Source: Capra hircus (Eukaryota > Chordata > Mammalia > Artiodactyla > Bovidae). From it: a stretch of DNA of 64,000 bases. Positions 10,225 through 21,378 of this stretch are shown here, piece by piece. A program made the position numbers and the translations under genes. How positions within the stretch are numbered: position 1 is the stretch's first letter; each line of letters begins with the position of its first letter. Below the pieces are notes generated by a model that worked only from the letters and a program-made list of their open reading frames with translations, searched no databases and was not told the DNA's origin. The stretch spans positions 50,639,550-50,703,549 of the forward strand of contig NC_030817.1 of NCBI RefSeq assembly GCF_001704415.2. The letters are read 5' to 3'.

Positions 10225-10690
10225 GTTAATTCAATATACATATCTTAGAGCCTGCCATGTGCAAGGCTCCATCCTGTGAAGCAGCTAAAGCTTTTCCCCA
10301 CCCAGGGTCTAGTAGGAGACAAGAAAGATATACAGAGAAGTATAAGGCAGATAGAAATGAACACTAACGTGAGAGAGGCAAGTAGGGAGGAGCTGGTGTT
10401 CCTGGCCTGGAGAATCCCAGAGGATCGCGTGAGGAGGTAACACAGGGATGAGGAATAAGAAAGGCTGGACTTCTGCAGCGCGAGCTGGGGCAATGGGAAG
10501 GCACTGCACTGGAAGGCTGGGCAGCTAGGAAGCTGCTGGACTGTTTATAGGCAAAATGGACTGTGCGGGATAGGAAAGGAATAGTGGGCAAAGTCTGCAG
10601 AAATGTGTAGGGGACAAGTTGATGGGGATGGGGACCTGATCTAGGGGACGAAGGATGGAGTTTATTGTTTGAGGAGCTTTGTTCCTGATG
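10225..10690 (+). mobile_element. Ancient mammalian dispersed repeat (unnamed)
   Basis: It begins with a CCTGCCATGTGCAAGGCTCC block (like TGTGCCAGGCACTGTGCTGGG), passes AGTAGGAGACAAGAAAGATATAC and GGAATAGTGGGCAAAG, and ends with GTGTTTGAGCAGGGGAGTGACTC. Similar material occurs at 43938-44435, 46205-46305, 54490-54630 and 58530-58765. I recognise the consensus but not its family name. The 159-codon minus-strand frame at 10364-10843 is a by-product of it. Confidence 0.65.
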
Positions 10691-11232
10691 TGTTTGAGCA
10701 GGGGAGTGACTCAGGTATAGGCGAAAATGGCTATGGGTAGAATACAGCTGCTTGTCCAAGCCCCAGAGACCAAAGTTTCCCTTCTTTTTCCTTATGGGAT
10801 TCACTGATGGAGGCTGGTGGACAGGGTTAGGGCAGCCAACCAACCTCAGGTAAGATCCGTTATCATGCCTCCTCAGGACCTTGGAAGCTCAGAATTTGAA
10901 CAATTTAGTGAACTTATGTTGAGTACCCTGTCTGTTTCAGGCACTAGATCAGGGCCCAAGATTCAGTTGGGAATGAAAGTCAGTTCCTGGCCCCAAAGAA
11001 AGAGTTGAGTGTTGGTGGCTGCAGTTCAGCGTGCTAACTGCCACCATAGTGTGGGGGCATGGCTGGTCCCTAACTAGAGCTCAGGGAAGCAGATAGAGGG
11101 GGAAGGCCAGGAAGGACTTGAATGAAAGAGATGTCGAAGCTGAGACCTAGAGGCTGAATAATCATTGTTATTTTCAATTTCCACAACTTTTTCATCATCC
11201 TGAGCAGAAATTCTGTACCCATTAAACAATAT
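10691..11232. other. Unassigned DNA
   Basis: There is no gene. The part from 10870 to 11000 may be more of the ancient repeat at 10225 (CAGGCACTAGATCAGGGCCC). The rest is not recognised. Confidence 0.4.
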
Positions 11233-11568
11233 GAGTGACTTCCTTGGTGGTATAGGAGATAGGAATCTTCCTGCTGATGCAGGGACACAGGGATCTTCCC
11301 TGGTCTGGGAAGATCCCACGTACCTTGGAGCAACTAAGCCCGTGTGCCACAACTACTGAAGCACGTGCACCCTGGAGTCTGCACACAGCAACTATTGAGC
11401 CGCATGCTGAAGCCCATACGCCCAGAGCCTGTGCCCCACAACAAGAGAAGCCACCACAATGAGGAGCCCACGCAATGCAACTAGAGTAGCCCCCACTCAC
11501 GGCAACTAGAGAAAGCCCATGCACAGCCACCAAGACCCAGCACAATCAAAAATAGAGAAATAGTTAAA
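11233..11568 (+). mobile_element. CHR-type SINE, near full length
   Basis: It starts GTGACTTCCTTGGTGGTATAGG, has a recognisable but mutated promoter region, and continues through GCAACTAAGCCCGTGTGCCAC and repeated GCAACTAGAG units to CAAGACCCAGCACAATCAAAA. It is flanked by AAACAATAT at 11224-11232 and 11569-11577, a clear 9-bp target duplication. Confidence 0.95.
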
Positions 11569-11704
11569 AAACAATATCGGTGGTGGAACTCTAAAAGCTG
11601 ACCAGCTTATTCTAAATGCAGTCAAGTTTGAGACAGAGCTACTTGTCTAGACAACTTACTTGCTATGTTTGGAATGTTCCATCGAAGGCTTGGAGCACTT
11701 CTAG

Positions 11705-11925
11705 GGGGAAGCCTGGCTTTGGACCCTGACAGACCCTTGTTCACATGTAGACGCTGGACCTTGGCAAGTCAACTTCTCTCAGGCAGGAGGTCTGTTCCCT
11801 ACATGTAAACAGGCAATAATGTGTGTCTCCTACCACTGTGGTAACAATCGTTTGAGAGCCGGAGGAAAGCATCTAGCCTAGAGCCTGGCCTGAACATATC
11901 AATGAAGAGTCATGATTATTTATGC
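11705..11925 (+). mobile_element. MIR SINE (first of two in tandem)
   Basis: MIR blocks are present: GACGCTGGACCTTGGCAAGTCAACTTCTCTC, then CATGTAAACAGGCAATAATG and CTAGCCTAGAGCCTGGC. It is diverged. Confidence 0.7.
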
Positions 11926-11939
11926 TCTCATCTGGAGAG

Positions 11940-12172
11940 GCACTTCAGTGCCATGTGAGGAGCACAGATTTTGGAGCCAGAAAAACTGGAAAAATTATGG
12001 TTTCACTACTTATTAAGTCCCATGGACATAATTATTTTACTACTCTAAACCTGTTTTCTTACTTGTAAAATGAAGATAGTATTTACCTCATAGTATTGTG
12101 AGAATTAAATAAGACAACGTGTATACAGTGATAGGCACATAGGAGCCACTCAATAGATGAGGATAATTATTT
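11940..12172 (+). mobile_element. MIR SINE (second of two in tandem)
   Basis: GGAGCACAGATTTTGGAGCC is followed by CTACTTATTAAGTCCCATGGAC, TTTTCTTACTTGTAAAATG, CTCATAGTATTGTGAGAATTAAATAAG and GATAGGCACATAGGAGCCACTCAATAG. The whole MIR consensus can be followed from end to end. Confidence 0.92.
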
Positions 12173-14084
12173 ACATATGTGAGATGTATGAAAGTTATGT
12201 CTGTATCATCTGTCATCCAAGCAAGAAGGAAGCAGAGACTTCTAGCACTGAAATAGGTTTTAAGATATGAGAAAAAATTAGTAAAACATTGAAGTTTTGA
12301 AATGTCATCTTTTACTGTAGGGCAAAAGAGGAAGCAATTGTGGGTTAGTTATCAGAGCCCTTGGAGTTCAGATATAAGAGTTACCAGCTGTTGGTTTTCA
12401 GGCAAGTCACACTCTCAGGGACTCAGTTTCCACATCCAAATAAAAGAATTTAAAAATAATATATGTCCATCAATACATACATACTTTGAATAAAGCTTCC
12501 ACAGATCTCATCATCCTCTGTCATTTTGCTAAGCTAACAAGCTGCCAAGGTCTAGATGAAAAACCCCTCCTTTGGCCTTCCCCTCCCTGATTTGGGGGCC
12601 TCTTCCATTGCCTGAAGGGCCTGACATGTGGATAACAGCATTAGTAATCATCCTCTTGTTCCCACAGATATCATTATGTAAAAAATTCTTTTCAGCACTC
12701 TCTCCACTTATTCTGAACTCTCCACCAAGCAAAGATCTTTCCTAAACCAGGATCAATTTTGTTTGGGTTAAGATGATTCTGGTAATATATACACAGTCTG
12801 ATCCTCCAGGAGGAAATGTCAGCATGTTACTGATACTATTCAAAATATATACTGCCACATATATTTTTCAATTCATAATAGTCTATGTCAGTTGATTAAA
12901 TTGCTGTGTGGCACATGGGATTGTATTTGCACTCCTTATGCATGTTTTTATTATATTGTAGTCAGGATGAATTATGCTTGAAGATTTGTAGGTACTTTTG
13001 GTTCTTGATGATCTAGCTTTGATTTATCATCAAGATGGCTTTGGTTATGTGATTAAACCAAATGTTGTCCCTTTTTTTTATGGATATTTTGGGCTGAGTA
13101 ATACTGATTAATACCAGCGATTTAAGGTCTAGCACCAGACTAAAAATTTCTATTTTGTAGCTAGATGTTCCTTTTGTAACACATCAATGGAAAATAAAAG
13201 ACATGGAGTCACATTACCAAAAAGTTCAAAATTGCTGAATATAGGATATGCGTGCACTGGGAGGTGAACTTGAAGGGAGTCACAGGGATGAAGTCGTGAA
13301 AGGCCTGAAATACTATGCCAGATATTGGTGATATATTCTATGGATCAGGGGTCACCAATTTGAATACCTGCTCTGACCGTGCCACAATGAATGAAGCAAG
13401 AGAGTGAAGCAGTCCAGTGTAAGAAATGGCATCTTTGGTTATGCTCTGTTGACTCTGACACAGTTTGCTTATAAAATGTGTAAGAAAAACGGTCTTACTG
13501 AAAAGAACTATATATTCTCATGTTTTTCTTTATGTGTGGCCCTTTTAAACTCTTTACTCTACTCTTTATAGAGGTAAAAAGATCTATTTCTTCACTCTGT
13601 GAAAAACAATTGTGCACATGGGATCATATTTGGCAAGTCACTGCCACTTCAGCATCAGGGAGACTTTAGGGAGTGGTGGGGACTGTGGCTGACTGTACCT
13701 TCCAGCCCCTCCCTAAAGGGATCTGCCTCTTGAGCTCCACTTGCAGTTGCTTATCTGGGGCAATAGAACTTCCATTTGGGTAAGAATGAACTTTTGAGAA
13801 ACATCAGAAATTCACTTTCTGTGAAATCTCTCATTTTAAATGTTGACCTCAAAACAAGTGAAAAAAATGTGCGTGCAGAACACACGTACACATAACACAC
13901 ATCTGTACACTGGACGCCATCTGGGAACTGCCAGTTTAGACCACTACCAACAACCATAGAGCCTAAATGAGGCAAGTGATATGATCCATCTACATTTCAG
14001 GAAGATTTATTTAGTAGCATGTAAATACAAAGGGTGCTAATTTGTTAAAGTAGTCTCATTGGCCTCTTTTTTGAAAAATGTGTT
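12173..14084. other. Unique DNA, no gene recognised
   Basis: About 1.9 kb without a repeat that I can name. AT-rich with scattered short frames (for example 12302-12493 plus, 13751-13975 minus) that have no motifs. Confidence 0.5.
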
Positions 14085-14305
14085 TAACAAGCACCCATGT
14101 AGTGCTAATATATCCCAGAAACTGTTCTAAATGCTTTGCAAACATGCATTCCTTCTAACTGACTATATATCTACACTATTATTATCCCTGCTTGATGAGA
14201 ACTGAGGTTGCAGAGCTGGTAAGGGACAGAGCTGGGTTTTCAACTCAGACTGTCTGGTTCCAGAATGTGCCATTGAACTACTCTGTCATGTTGCCTTTTT
14301 ATGAT
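14085..14305 (-). mobile_element. MIR SINE
   Basis: The reverse complement of MIR is seen on the plus strand: AGAAACTGTTCTAAATGCTTTGC, ATTATTATCCCTGCTTGATGAGAACTGAGG, AGAGCTGGTAAGGGACAGAGC and CAGACTGTCTGGTTCCAGAATG. Confidence 0.9.
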
Positions 14306-14330
14306 AACCGAAACATTAATATGCATTCAG

Positions 14331-14549
14331 GGACTTCCCTGGTGGTCCGTGGCTAAGACTCTGCGCTCCCAGTGCAGGGAGCCCAGATCTGATCCCTGGT
14401 CAGGGAACTAGATCCCATATGCCCCAACTATGAGTTCATATGCTGCAACTAAAGACCCTGCACGCTACAAAGAAGATTAACAATCCTGTGTACCACAGCT
14501 GAGATCTGGTGCAGCCAGATACATAAATAAATACGAAAAATAATAAAAG
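14331..14549 (+). mobile_element. CHR-type SINE
   Basis: The sequence reads GGACTTCCCTGGTGGTCCGTGGCTAAG, with a B box near GATCTGATCCCTGG, then CAGGGAACTAGATCCCATATGCC and GGTGCAGCCAGATACATAAATAAATA. Its target-site duplication is ATGCATTCAG at 14321-14330 and 14550-14559. Confidence 0.95.
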
Positions 14550-14559
14550 ATGCATTCAG

Positions 14560-15868
14560 AAGACTGTATGCATGTATGTGTGTGTATATAAGTGTGAAGG
14601 GAGAGTATAAATTTTTGGCACAATTATATTCTGACTATGATTGAGGAAATATTGGAGAAAAGCAATCTTTATTCTTTAAACAGCTTTGCTAAAGGGTGAG
14701 TAATTTCTCTGTGGTAAATCCAACTTATTTGACCAAAAAAAAGGAAAAGTAGTTATATATTCTGAAAGAATTGTGAAAGCCAGGAGAATGAAAATCCTAA
14801 CGATTTCCCCCAGACTCACCACACTCCACAGGGTCCACTGATGGAATTTTGCTGCCGCACGGTGTGGCGATAGGAGTGTTTAGTGGAAATCAATCTTCTC
14901 CTTTGATGTCCGTTGGCAAGGGTATCCTAACCACCCACTGCACATGAGGACTCTCTCCCTTCAGCACTTGCCCTGCCAGGCTCTGAGACAGACCTTTTGC
15001 TGTTGATGCCCTGTGCAGGGGGAATGTTCACTTGCCTTGAGGCCCCAGAGCAAGAAAGTGAGGAGACAATCACAGGGTCCACCAGACTAAGGAAGCATGA
15101 CAGCTGATTGTGATGTGTGACCCAGGATTAGATCTTGGACCTATGATGAAATTGTCATCTTTGGGATAACCGATGAAATTTGAACGAGGTCAGTAGTGTA
15201 CATAAGTCTTGCAGCAGTGTTAATTTTCTTATTTGATCATTTTACTATGGTTAGATAAGATATTAACATTTGGGGAATCTGGATGAAGAGTGTACGGGAA
15301 TTCTTTGTACTATTTTTGAACACTTTGGGAGGTCAAATTATTTTAAGTAGAGGAGCTTTTAAAAAAGTAAAATAACAGACTCCTACGAGGGGTGGGTGGG
15401 CTCTTGCATTCCTCCCCAGTACATGGTAGATACCAGCTGTGCATATGAAGCAGGTCTGCTGCAGCTGGGCCATGAATCCCACTTGGAGAAACCAATGTGC
15501 TGTTGCCCTGGTTTTCCCAAAGGGCTTTGATGTACACCCACGCTATCCATGGAACTGGCTTTGCTCTTATTTGATCTACATGTTGACGAAGTCTGTTAGG
15601 AGGACCCACCCTTGAATCGCGTGACTGGGCCTCGGGAATTCAGGAACAGGGAGGACTTTGCAGCTGGACATGAAAGCTCAGGTGGTCTGGGTCAAAATCA
15701 AAGTTTATCTGGTTTGGTTGGCTTAATGTGAAGATTCCATCCTTGAATAACCCAGTTACCACAGACAGATTACAAATTCACAAAGAATTCAAATACAAGG
15801 AAATACACTTAACACTAAACAAATAAACTAGACATGTCCCAAGCTTTCTTTAATGATTCCGAAAGCCT
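14560..15868. other. Unique DNA, no gene recognised
   Basis: No repeat or RNA gene is recognised. A minus-strand frame at 15343-15609 (88 codons) has several Trp and His residues but no motif that I know, and no splice context to support it. Confidence 0.45.
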
Positions 15869-16117
15869 TCATGATTTTGTGGGGCCAACATAATAGGCGT
15901 CAGTGGGTATCAATGATACACGGACGTTTTGGCTGTTATCCTTCTCTAGGATGAACAGAGTGTCTGAATTCCTTCTGACCACCTTGCTTTTCTCTTTCAT
16001 CTGGAAGCATCTCATGAGGCAAACATTCAATTTGGGGACTTTCAGTTTACGTCTGTTAAGGGCCATAATGATAATCACAAAGAGGATATTAATGCCCCCA
16101 AACAGTAGTGCCCTCAA
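15869..16117 (-). pseudogene. Gene-like fragment: membrane segment plus basic tail, product unknown
   Basis: The minus strand carries an 82-codon frame closed by TGA. A strongly hydrophobic stretch (about residues 3-20, ALLFGGINILFVIIIMAL) is followed immediately by basic NRRKLK and then a polar tail containing KEKSKVVRR and SLIPTDAYYVGP. That order matches the last exon of a single-pass membrane protein with a cytosolic tail. No ATG precedes the hydrophobic part: the first codon is TTG, with TAA two codons upstream, and the candidate splice acceptor (ATAAG) lacks a pyrimidine tract. I cannot name a parent gene. A pseudogene or relic exon is as likely as a live one, and chance is not excluded. 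Confidence 0.35.
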
Positions 16118-16118
16118 A

Positions 16119-17178
16119 ACTTATCTTGATTTATTGCTTTTAATAATTACTTGCATTCATTAATTTTCTGTACATTATTAGGAGACCAAACGAATAGTAA
16201 TGCCCCAAGCAGAAGAGGAAAAGTTTAAACATAAGACTTCTTCTCATGCTGGGAAAAGCCCCTGTTTAACTTTTCACAAAGAGTCAGACCCGGCTGAGTG
16301 ACTTTCATTTTAACTTCTCCTGGGAGCAAGTCAGGAAGGGCTGAGTCAGGTGCAATGCCCTCCTGACACACAGGAATGAGGTCTCTAGCAAACACGATCC
16401 AGTCAGTGTCTCGAAGTCTGGTTCAAGCTGTATCTCCTCCTGTGCAAGAGTGAGGAGAATATGGGGAGAGGAATGGAGGGAGTTCCTTTGGTTCTATAAT
16501 CGTGTAACTCCAAGCATATACTTTTGCTTCCAGTCCTCAACTAAGTGCTTGTTCTGTATTTGCATTATTTGCAATATGGTTGTTCCTGATAATTTTTCAA
16601 GTTGGGCCAGAGCTCATGGGTTTGGGGGGATCAGCTGCTCTAGTGCTAGACGAAGCGGGTGTCTTCGGTTCTACTGTCCGTGGTCCGTGCAGGGCACCTG
16701 TGGTCTAACTACTTTAGAAAATGTTCAAGTCCACCTTCATCTCTTCCTGGGGAAAGTACTCACAGTTTCTTGCTTTGGAGCCTTTTCTCAGGAGAATCCC
16801 CTCTGGATAGTGGATTTCTTCCTTGTTATTCATTATAGTCTTTCAAACTGAATTAAATCATTCTGCCTTTGGATTTTTGTTTGTTCAGGGAACTTTATTT
16901 TACCAAGCTATTCTCTGTACCTTTGTGGGGGTATTTTCCCTCAAGAGTGAATTTGGGGCACCCTTGCAGCTCACATGTAATATAACCTCTCTCCCAGGCC
17001 TCACCAGTCTGGGTAAAAATTTAGTCATATTCATGTAAATAACTCTTGAGTTCCTGTTCCTGCTCCCCTACATGCTGATAGGAGGGCTTCAGCCTCCCTC
17101 AAAGCCTCTCCAAATATTTCTGTGACTTACAGAGAAACCCCCCACGGGCCGCAAACCAACGGTCTGTGTTTAGTCACC
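16119..17178. other. Unique DNA, no gene recognised
   Basis: Apart from a small BovB/Bov-A tail fragment at 16277-16316, nothing is recognised. The 133-codon plus-strand frame at 16450-16851 has no motif and unremarkable composition. Confidence 0.45.
16277..16316 (+). mobile_element. BovB/Bov-A 3' end fragment
   Basis: A 40-bp stretch, AAAGAGTCAGACCCGGCTGAG followed by TGACTTTCATTTTAACTTC, matches the terminal portion shared by BovB and Bov-A SINEs. It is too short to tell which. Confidence 0.7.
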
Positions 17179-17367
17179 ATGTGGCTCTTGCCCTGGTCCT
17201 CCCTCTACTGCCTGCTAGTCGCTGCTGCTGGTGGCAATGCCAGCTTCTGTGCCAAGGAGGCTCTGCTCCCCAGCTGCTTTCACCAGCGTTTGTCTGTGTG
17301 CCCAAGGCTACGGAGAAGACACCTCTCCCCTCCTCCATGCTCCATTTTCACCCGGGCCTCAGAGTGA
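17179..17367 (+). other. Small ORF with signal-peptide-like start (uncertain)
   Basis: The frame encodes 62 residues. ATG is preceded by CACC, a favourable initiation context. The first 19 residues (MWLLPWSSLYCLLVAAAGG) look like a signal peptide, with a hydrophobic core and small residues before a possible cleavage site. The rest is Cys-, Pro- and Arg-rich with no known domain. The frame is open further upstream to 17122. There is no visible promoter or poly(A) signal, and overlapping frames of similar length exist in this C-rich patch, so chance is the default explanation. Confidence 0.15.
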
Positions 17368-17865
17368 CCCTGCTGTTGCTAAATGTCATACAGTTGCTCT
17401 TGACAACAGCTTCTTCCTTCTAGAAGCCCCAACTCCTTTCCCTGTCTGGAGTCCCGAGAGCCCTGTAGGGAATGTGTCCCACAGGACAACCTTCCTGCTT
17501 CTCACCTCTTTCTCTTAATACCCCTCGCAGTTGGCAGCAGAGCACCCCTCCCCCAACCTCAGATGGGGATCACCACTCATTCAGTCACATCCAGGTTTCC
17601 CTGCCTCACCGATGCCTCCAGAGGCAGACCAAACCTTGGGATTCCTGCCTGGACCATGGAGAACACCCTGCTTCGTATCAGTGAGAGACTCCCTTAAATG
17701 TAGAAAGATTCTTGAGCTGAAGTCTAAGAAACAGTGAAATAACATTTTAATTGACTTGAAAACTAAAGATTTAATTTACTGACGATTTCCTTTATTCTTG
17801 GAACTCACTAAAAGTCCTTTCAGTTTACTGTATTCTTTATATTTTCCTTTTCCTGTTTTGCCTTG
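17368..17865. other. Unique DNA, no gene recognised
   Basis: Pyrimidine-rich and then AT-rich DNA. I see no recognisable repeat or exon. Confidence 0.45.
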
Positions 17866-17988
17866 TAGCGACCCACTCCAGTATTCTTGCCTGGGAAATC
17901 CCATGGACAGAGGAGCCTGGCGGGCTATAGCCCATGGGGTCGCAAAGAGTCAGATGTGACTCAGTGACACCAACAAACAACAGCAGCA
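17866..17988 (+). mobile_element. Bov-A monomer SINE fragment
   Basis: CCCACTCCAGTATTCTTGCCTGGG, CCCATGGACAGAGGAGCCTGGCGGGC and GGGGTCGCAAAGAGTCAGATGTG are followed by a CAACAAACAACAGCAGCAAG tail. It is a single BovB-derived monomer lacking the tRNA-like head. Confidence 0.95.
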
Positions 17989-18330
17989 AGATATACATTA
18001 CATAAAACTCGCCATTTTAACCATATTGAAGTGTACAACCATCACCACTCCCATCCATTTCCAGAACTTTATCTTTCCAAACTGAAACAAGCCCATTACA
18101 CAATAACTCCCCCTGCCCTCTCCCTCAGCACATGGCAGCCACTGTTGCGCTGTCCCTGGGAATTTGACCACTCTGAGTGCTTTGTGTAAGTGAAATCACA
18201 TGGTATTTATCCTTTTACGATTGGCCTATTTCACTACGGCAAGGTGCCTCCATGTGGCAGTGTGTCAGTATTTCCTTGTTTTAAAAGGCTGTATGACATT
18301 CCATTGCACATACACACCACTTTTTATAAT
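17989..18330 (-). mobile_element. L1M 3' UTR fragment
   Basis: The plus strand shows the complement of an old mammalian L1 3' end: ATTACATAAAACTCGCCATTTTAACCAT, CAACCATCACCACTCCCATCCATTTCCAG and GCATTCCATTGCACATACACACC-like blocks. Confidence 0.8.
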
Positions 18331-18341
18331 GTTTTTCTATT

Positions 18342-18794
18342 GTGGTAAAAGTCATATAATAGAAAGTATTATTTTAACCATCCTTACCTGTCTAGTTCTG
18401 TGGCACTAACTACATTCTCCTTGCTGTGCAACTCTCACCATCATTCGTCTGAATTTTTCACCTTCTTAAACTGAAACCTTGTCCCTATTAAACACTAGTT
18501 TTCCCTTCCCCCCCTCCCCAACCCTGGCATCTACCAATGTGCTTTCTGATTCCATGAATTTGGCTATTCTACAAACCTCATGTAAGTGGAATCAAACAGT
18601 ATTGATCTGCACCTAATGTATATTGGAATGTATTTTTACAGTTAATATATGTCCTACAAACAAGATTGTACTCCCCCAAGCTATACAATATGGTCTCATT
18701 AGTTATCTATTTTATACACAGTAGCATCACAGTTTGCTTATCCACTCATCTATCCATGGACATTTGGGTTGTTTCCATCTTTTGACTGTCATAG
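18342..18794 (-). mobile_element. L1M 3' UTR fragment (second copy)
   Basis: It restarts the same series of blocks as 17989-18330 (TTTTAACCATCC, TGCAACTCTCACCATCATTCG, TTGGCTATTCTACAAACCTCATGTAAGTGG, CCATGGACATTTGGGTTG). Two old L1 3' ends therefore sit in the same orientation side by side. Confidence 0.8.
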
Positions 18795-18985
18795 ATCATA
18801 CTTATAATGTTAAATTTTCTAGTAACCACATTTTTAATAAGTACTCCAAAAAAGACTAGGTGAAATAAAAAATTTTTATTATCCTAATATATTCAAAACT
18901 ATCATTTTAACATATAATCAATATAAAACATTTGCTAATAAGATACGCTAAGTTCTTTGTTTAATATGACGTCTTGGACCTGTGG
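18795..18985 (+). mobile_element. MER3 hAT MITE
   Basis: The interior of MER3 is clear: AAATTTTCTAGTAACCACATTTTTAATAAG, TAATATATTCAAAACTATCATTTTAACATATAATCAATATAAAAC. The terminal inverted repeats are degraded. Confidence 0.85.
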
Positions 18986-20290
18986 GCCGTTCCTGAGCAC
19001 TGATTTCTCAATATCCTTTTTGACTGAAGTCGTGGGACAATATCCCACTTTTCCTTAGAGAAAATGCCCTAAAATTGATGAATTCTTACTTGATACCTCC
19101 CCTATAATAGAAATGCTCCCACTGACTGGTTTTCAGAATTGTAGGTGAGAACCATATGGGTTTTGAAGAAGACTCCTGTCCTCCTCAGAGCACAGATCTG
19201 GGTATTTCAGGTCAGAATCTCGCAGAGGCTCCAGCTTCTCTGTCAATCCCTGTTCTCTCTGGGAGGATGGTTCAGAGCACAGGTGCTGGAAAGCCCCTGA
19301 AGAAAGTCAAGTTCTTCTCTGTACAGATCTCTGCCCACCACTATCAGCCAACTCAAGACTTGCCCCTCTTTTATCTGTCCAACTAGGCAGCACCCCCAGA
19401 GTTTGCTACCTCCAGGCTTTTCCTCTGCTATTTCCCTCGTCAAGCGTGTTTTCCTGTCTTTCCAAAGTCAGCCTGAGCCTCACAACCTTCTTAAAGCCTC
19501 TGGCCACCTTCCTTCCTCCACCCCATCACCACTTCATCCCTCAGATGCACTTGTGGAATTTGGCTTGTCAAACTTGTTCTTTCGCCTCAGTCCTTTGGAT
19601 ACAGCCCTAAAAAATTAAGGCGGAAAGATGAGGAGAAGAGATTCTGTTTGATTCTGTGTTGAAAAATGTAACTTTTATATCCTGTAGCAAATCATGTTCT
19701 TCTGACTGCTCTCCCCTCCCGGGTCGGCTCTCTTTTAGCCGTGGATTTAGGGCATTTCTAACATGCAATTCTGAATCTCTTCCTGATAGTACATAAACAG
19801 AACACAGCCCTTGGGCATTGAGGCCCTTTTAAAGTATCTTCACATGCTAATAAAAATAATAATGTCTGCTCCGAAAGCATGTATCTGTTAACTCATTCAG
19901 TTCTCTGAAGGCGTTATTCTCAACCACATTTTGAAGGGAAGGAGGTAGAGTTTGAGGTAAAGTTGTGAAATCGTGGTTACGCAGTACACAAGCGCCAGAA
20001 CCAGGGCTGCTGAGAGTCCGTGTGGATGCAGCTCTGCAGTCCAGCCAAGTCTTGGTGAGTGGAGCACAGGACCCCGCTTGCTCTTCCTCCTGACACAGCC
20101 TATATGACCCTCTGCTCTCCTGGCCTTCTGTCTAGATCCTGTACTTATTCTCATTATAGCAGTGTCTTTCCACTACATAGGTAAATTATAAGGGGAGAAG
20201 ACGTCATTTTCTGTTTAAGGTCAGCCTTCTATGTAGGCAATAGAGGCTGTTGGTTCTCTCGTGTGATCTGAAGGACATAGGAAACCTTCC
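18986..20290. other. Unique DNA, no gene recognised
   Basis: No named repeat. C/T-rich stretches at 19480-19600 are weakly L2-like. Short frames on both strands (19156-19443) lack motifs. Confidence 0.45.
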
Positions 20291-20512
20291 AGTGTGTGTG
20301 TGTGTGTGCACTCAGTCGTGCCTGACTCTTTGCAACCGCATGGACCTCTGGTAGCCTACCAGGATCCCCATGTCCGTGGGGTTCTCCAGGCAAGGATACT
20401 CGAGTTGCTTACCATTTCCTGCTCCAGTACCTTCCCGACCAGGGACTGAAATCTGCGTCTCTTGTATCTCCGGCACTGGCACGTGAATTCTTTACCACTA
20501 GCGCCACCTGTT
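20291..20512 (-). mobile_element. Bov-tA SINE with (TG)n tail
   Basis: A TG run at 20292-20309 lies at the A-tail side. It is followed by CACTCAGTCGTGCCTGACTCTTTGC, CCACTGG-type body and GGGGTTCTCCAGGCAAGG, ending with the complement of the tRNA-like head (TTTACCACTAGCGCCACCTG). It pairs as an inverted repeat with 20553-20714. Confidence 0.93.
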
Positions 20513-20552
20513 TGCAACTCTACCATGAAGTCAGGTTTAATTAACGGTTCAC

Positions 20553-20714
20553 TTTTGTTGGGAAGATCCCCTGGAGAAGGACATGGCAATCCACTCCAGT
20601 ACTCTTGCCTGGAGAATCCCATGGATGGAAGAGCCTGGCGGGCTACAGTCCACGGGGTTGCAAAGAGTCGGACACGACTGAGCTACTTCACTTTCACTTT
20701 CACTTTTGACTTTT
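20553..20714 (+). mobile_element. Bov-A / Bov-tA 3' part
   Basis: It begins within the SINE body (GGGAAGATCCCCTGGAGAAGG) and continues to GGACACGACTGAGCTAC, ending in TTCACTTTCACTTTCAC. The orientation is opposite to the SINE 41 bp upstream. Confidence 0.95.
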
Positions 20715-20756
20715 GGCTGTGCTCCTTTCTGGAGTACAGGTGTTAAGTAGGTCTCT

Positions 20757-20930
20757 TCATCCTTGCAACCACGATTTACCTTTTGTGTCTATTAATTTGA
20801 CTATTCTACCTCTTTCAGATGAATGGAAATATAGGATACATGGGCCATTGTGTCCGGCTTCTCTCACTTAGCATGATGTTCTCAGTGTTCATACATGTTG
20901 TAGCATTGCTCACTGGTTTTCAGACTTTCT
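20757..20930 (-). mobile_element. L1M 3' fragment
   Basis: The plus strand shows ATTAATTTGACTATTCTACCTC, GGCTTCTCTCACTTAGCATGATG and GTTCATACATGTTGTAGCAT, all typical of the complement of an old L1 3' UTR. Confidence 0.8.
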
Positions 20931-20964
20931 TTTGAAAAGCAAAATGCTCTAAACAGTAATTGTG

Positions 20965-21378
20965 AGTGGTCTTCAAAATGGGAAACAATACTAGCAAATG
21001 AAACAACTGACAAAGAATTAATCTCCAAAATATACAGGTAACACATGCAGCTCAATACCAGAAAAATGAACAACCCAGAAGGGCAGAAGACCTAAACAGA
21101 CATTTCTCAAAAGAAGACATACAGATGGCTGATAAACACATGAAAAGATATGCAACATCACTCATTTTTAGAGAAATGCAAATCAAAGGCATGATGAGGT
21201 ATCATCTCACACTGGTCAGAACGGCCATCATCAAAAGTCTACAAACAATAAATGCTGAAAAAGATGTGGACAAAAGGGAACCCTCTTACTGTCGGTGGGA
21301 ATGCAAACTGATACAACCACTATGGAGAACAGTATGGAGATTCTTTAAAAAAAAACTAGGAATAAAACTACCATCAAT
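20965..21378 (+). mobile_element. L1 ORF2 3' portion (left half)
   Basis: The sequence follows the L1 ORF2 end: GCAAATGAAACAACTGACAAAG, AGACATTTCTCAAAAGAAGACATACAGATGGC, GGTATCATCTCACACTGGTCAGAA and AACCACTATGGAGAACAGTATGG. It is interrupted after 21378 by a minus-strand BovB and resumes at about 22255. Confidence 0.95.

Noticed and set aside
10364..10843. 159-codon minus-strand frame
   Set aside because: It lies mostly in an ancient dispersed repeat. It is Ser/Pro/His-rich with no domain, so a by-product of composition.
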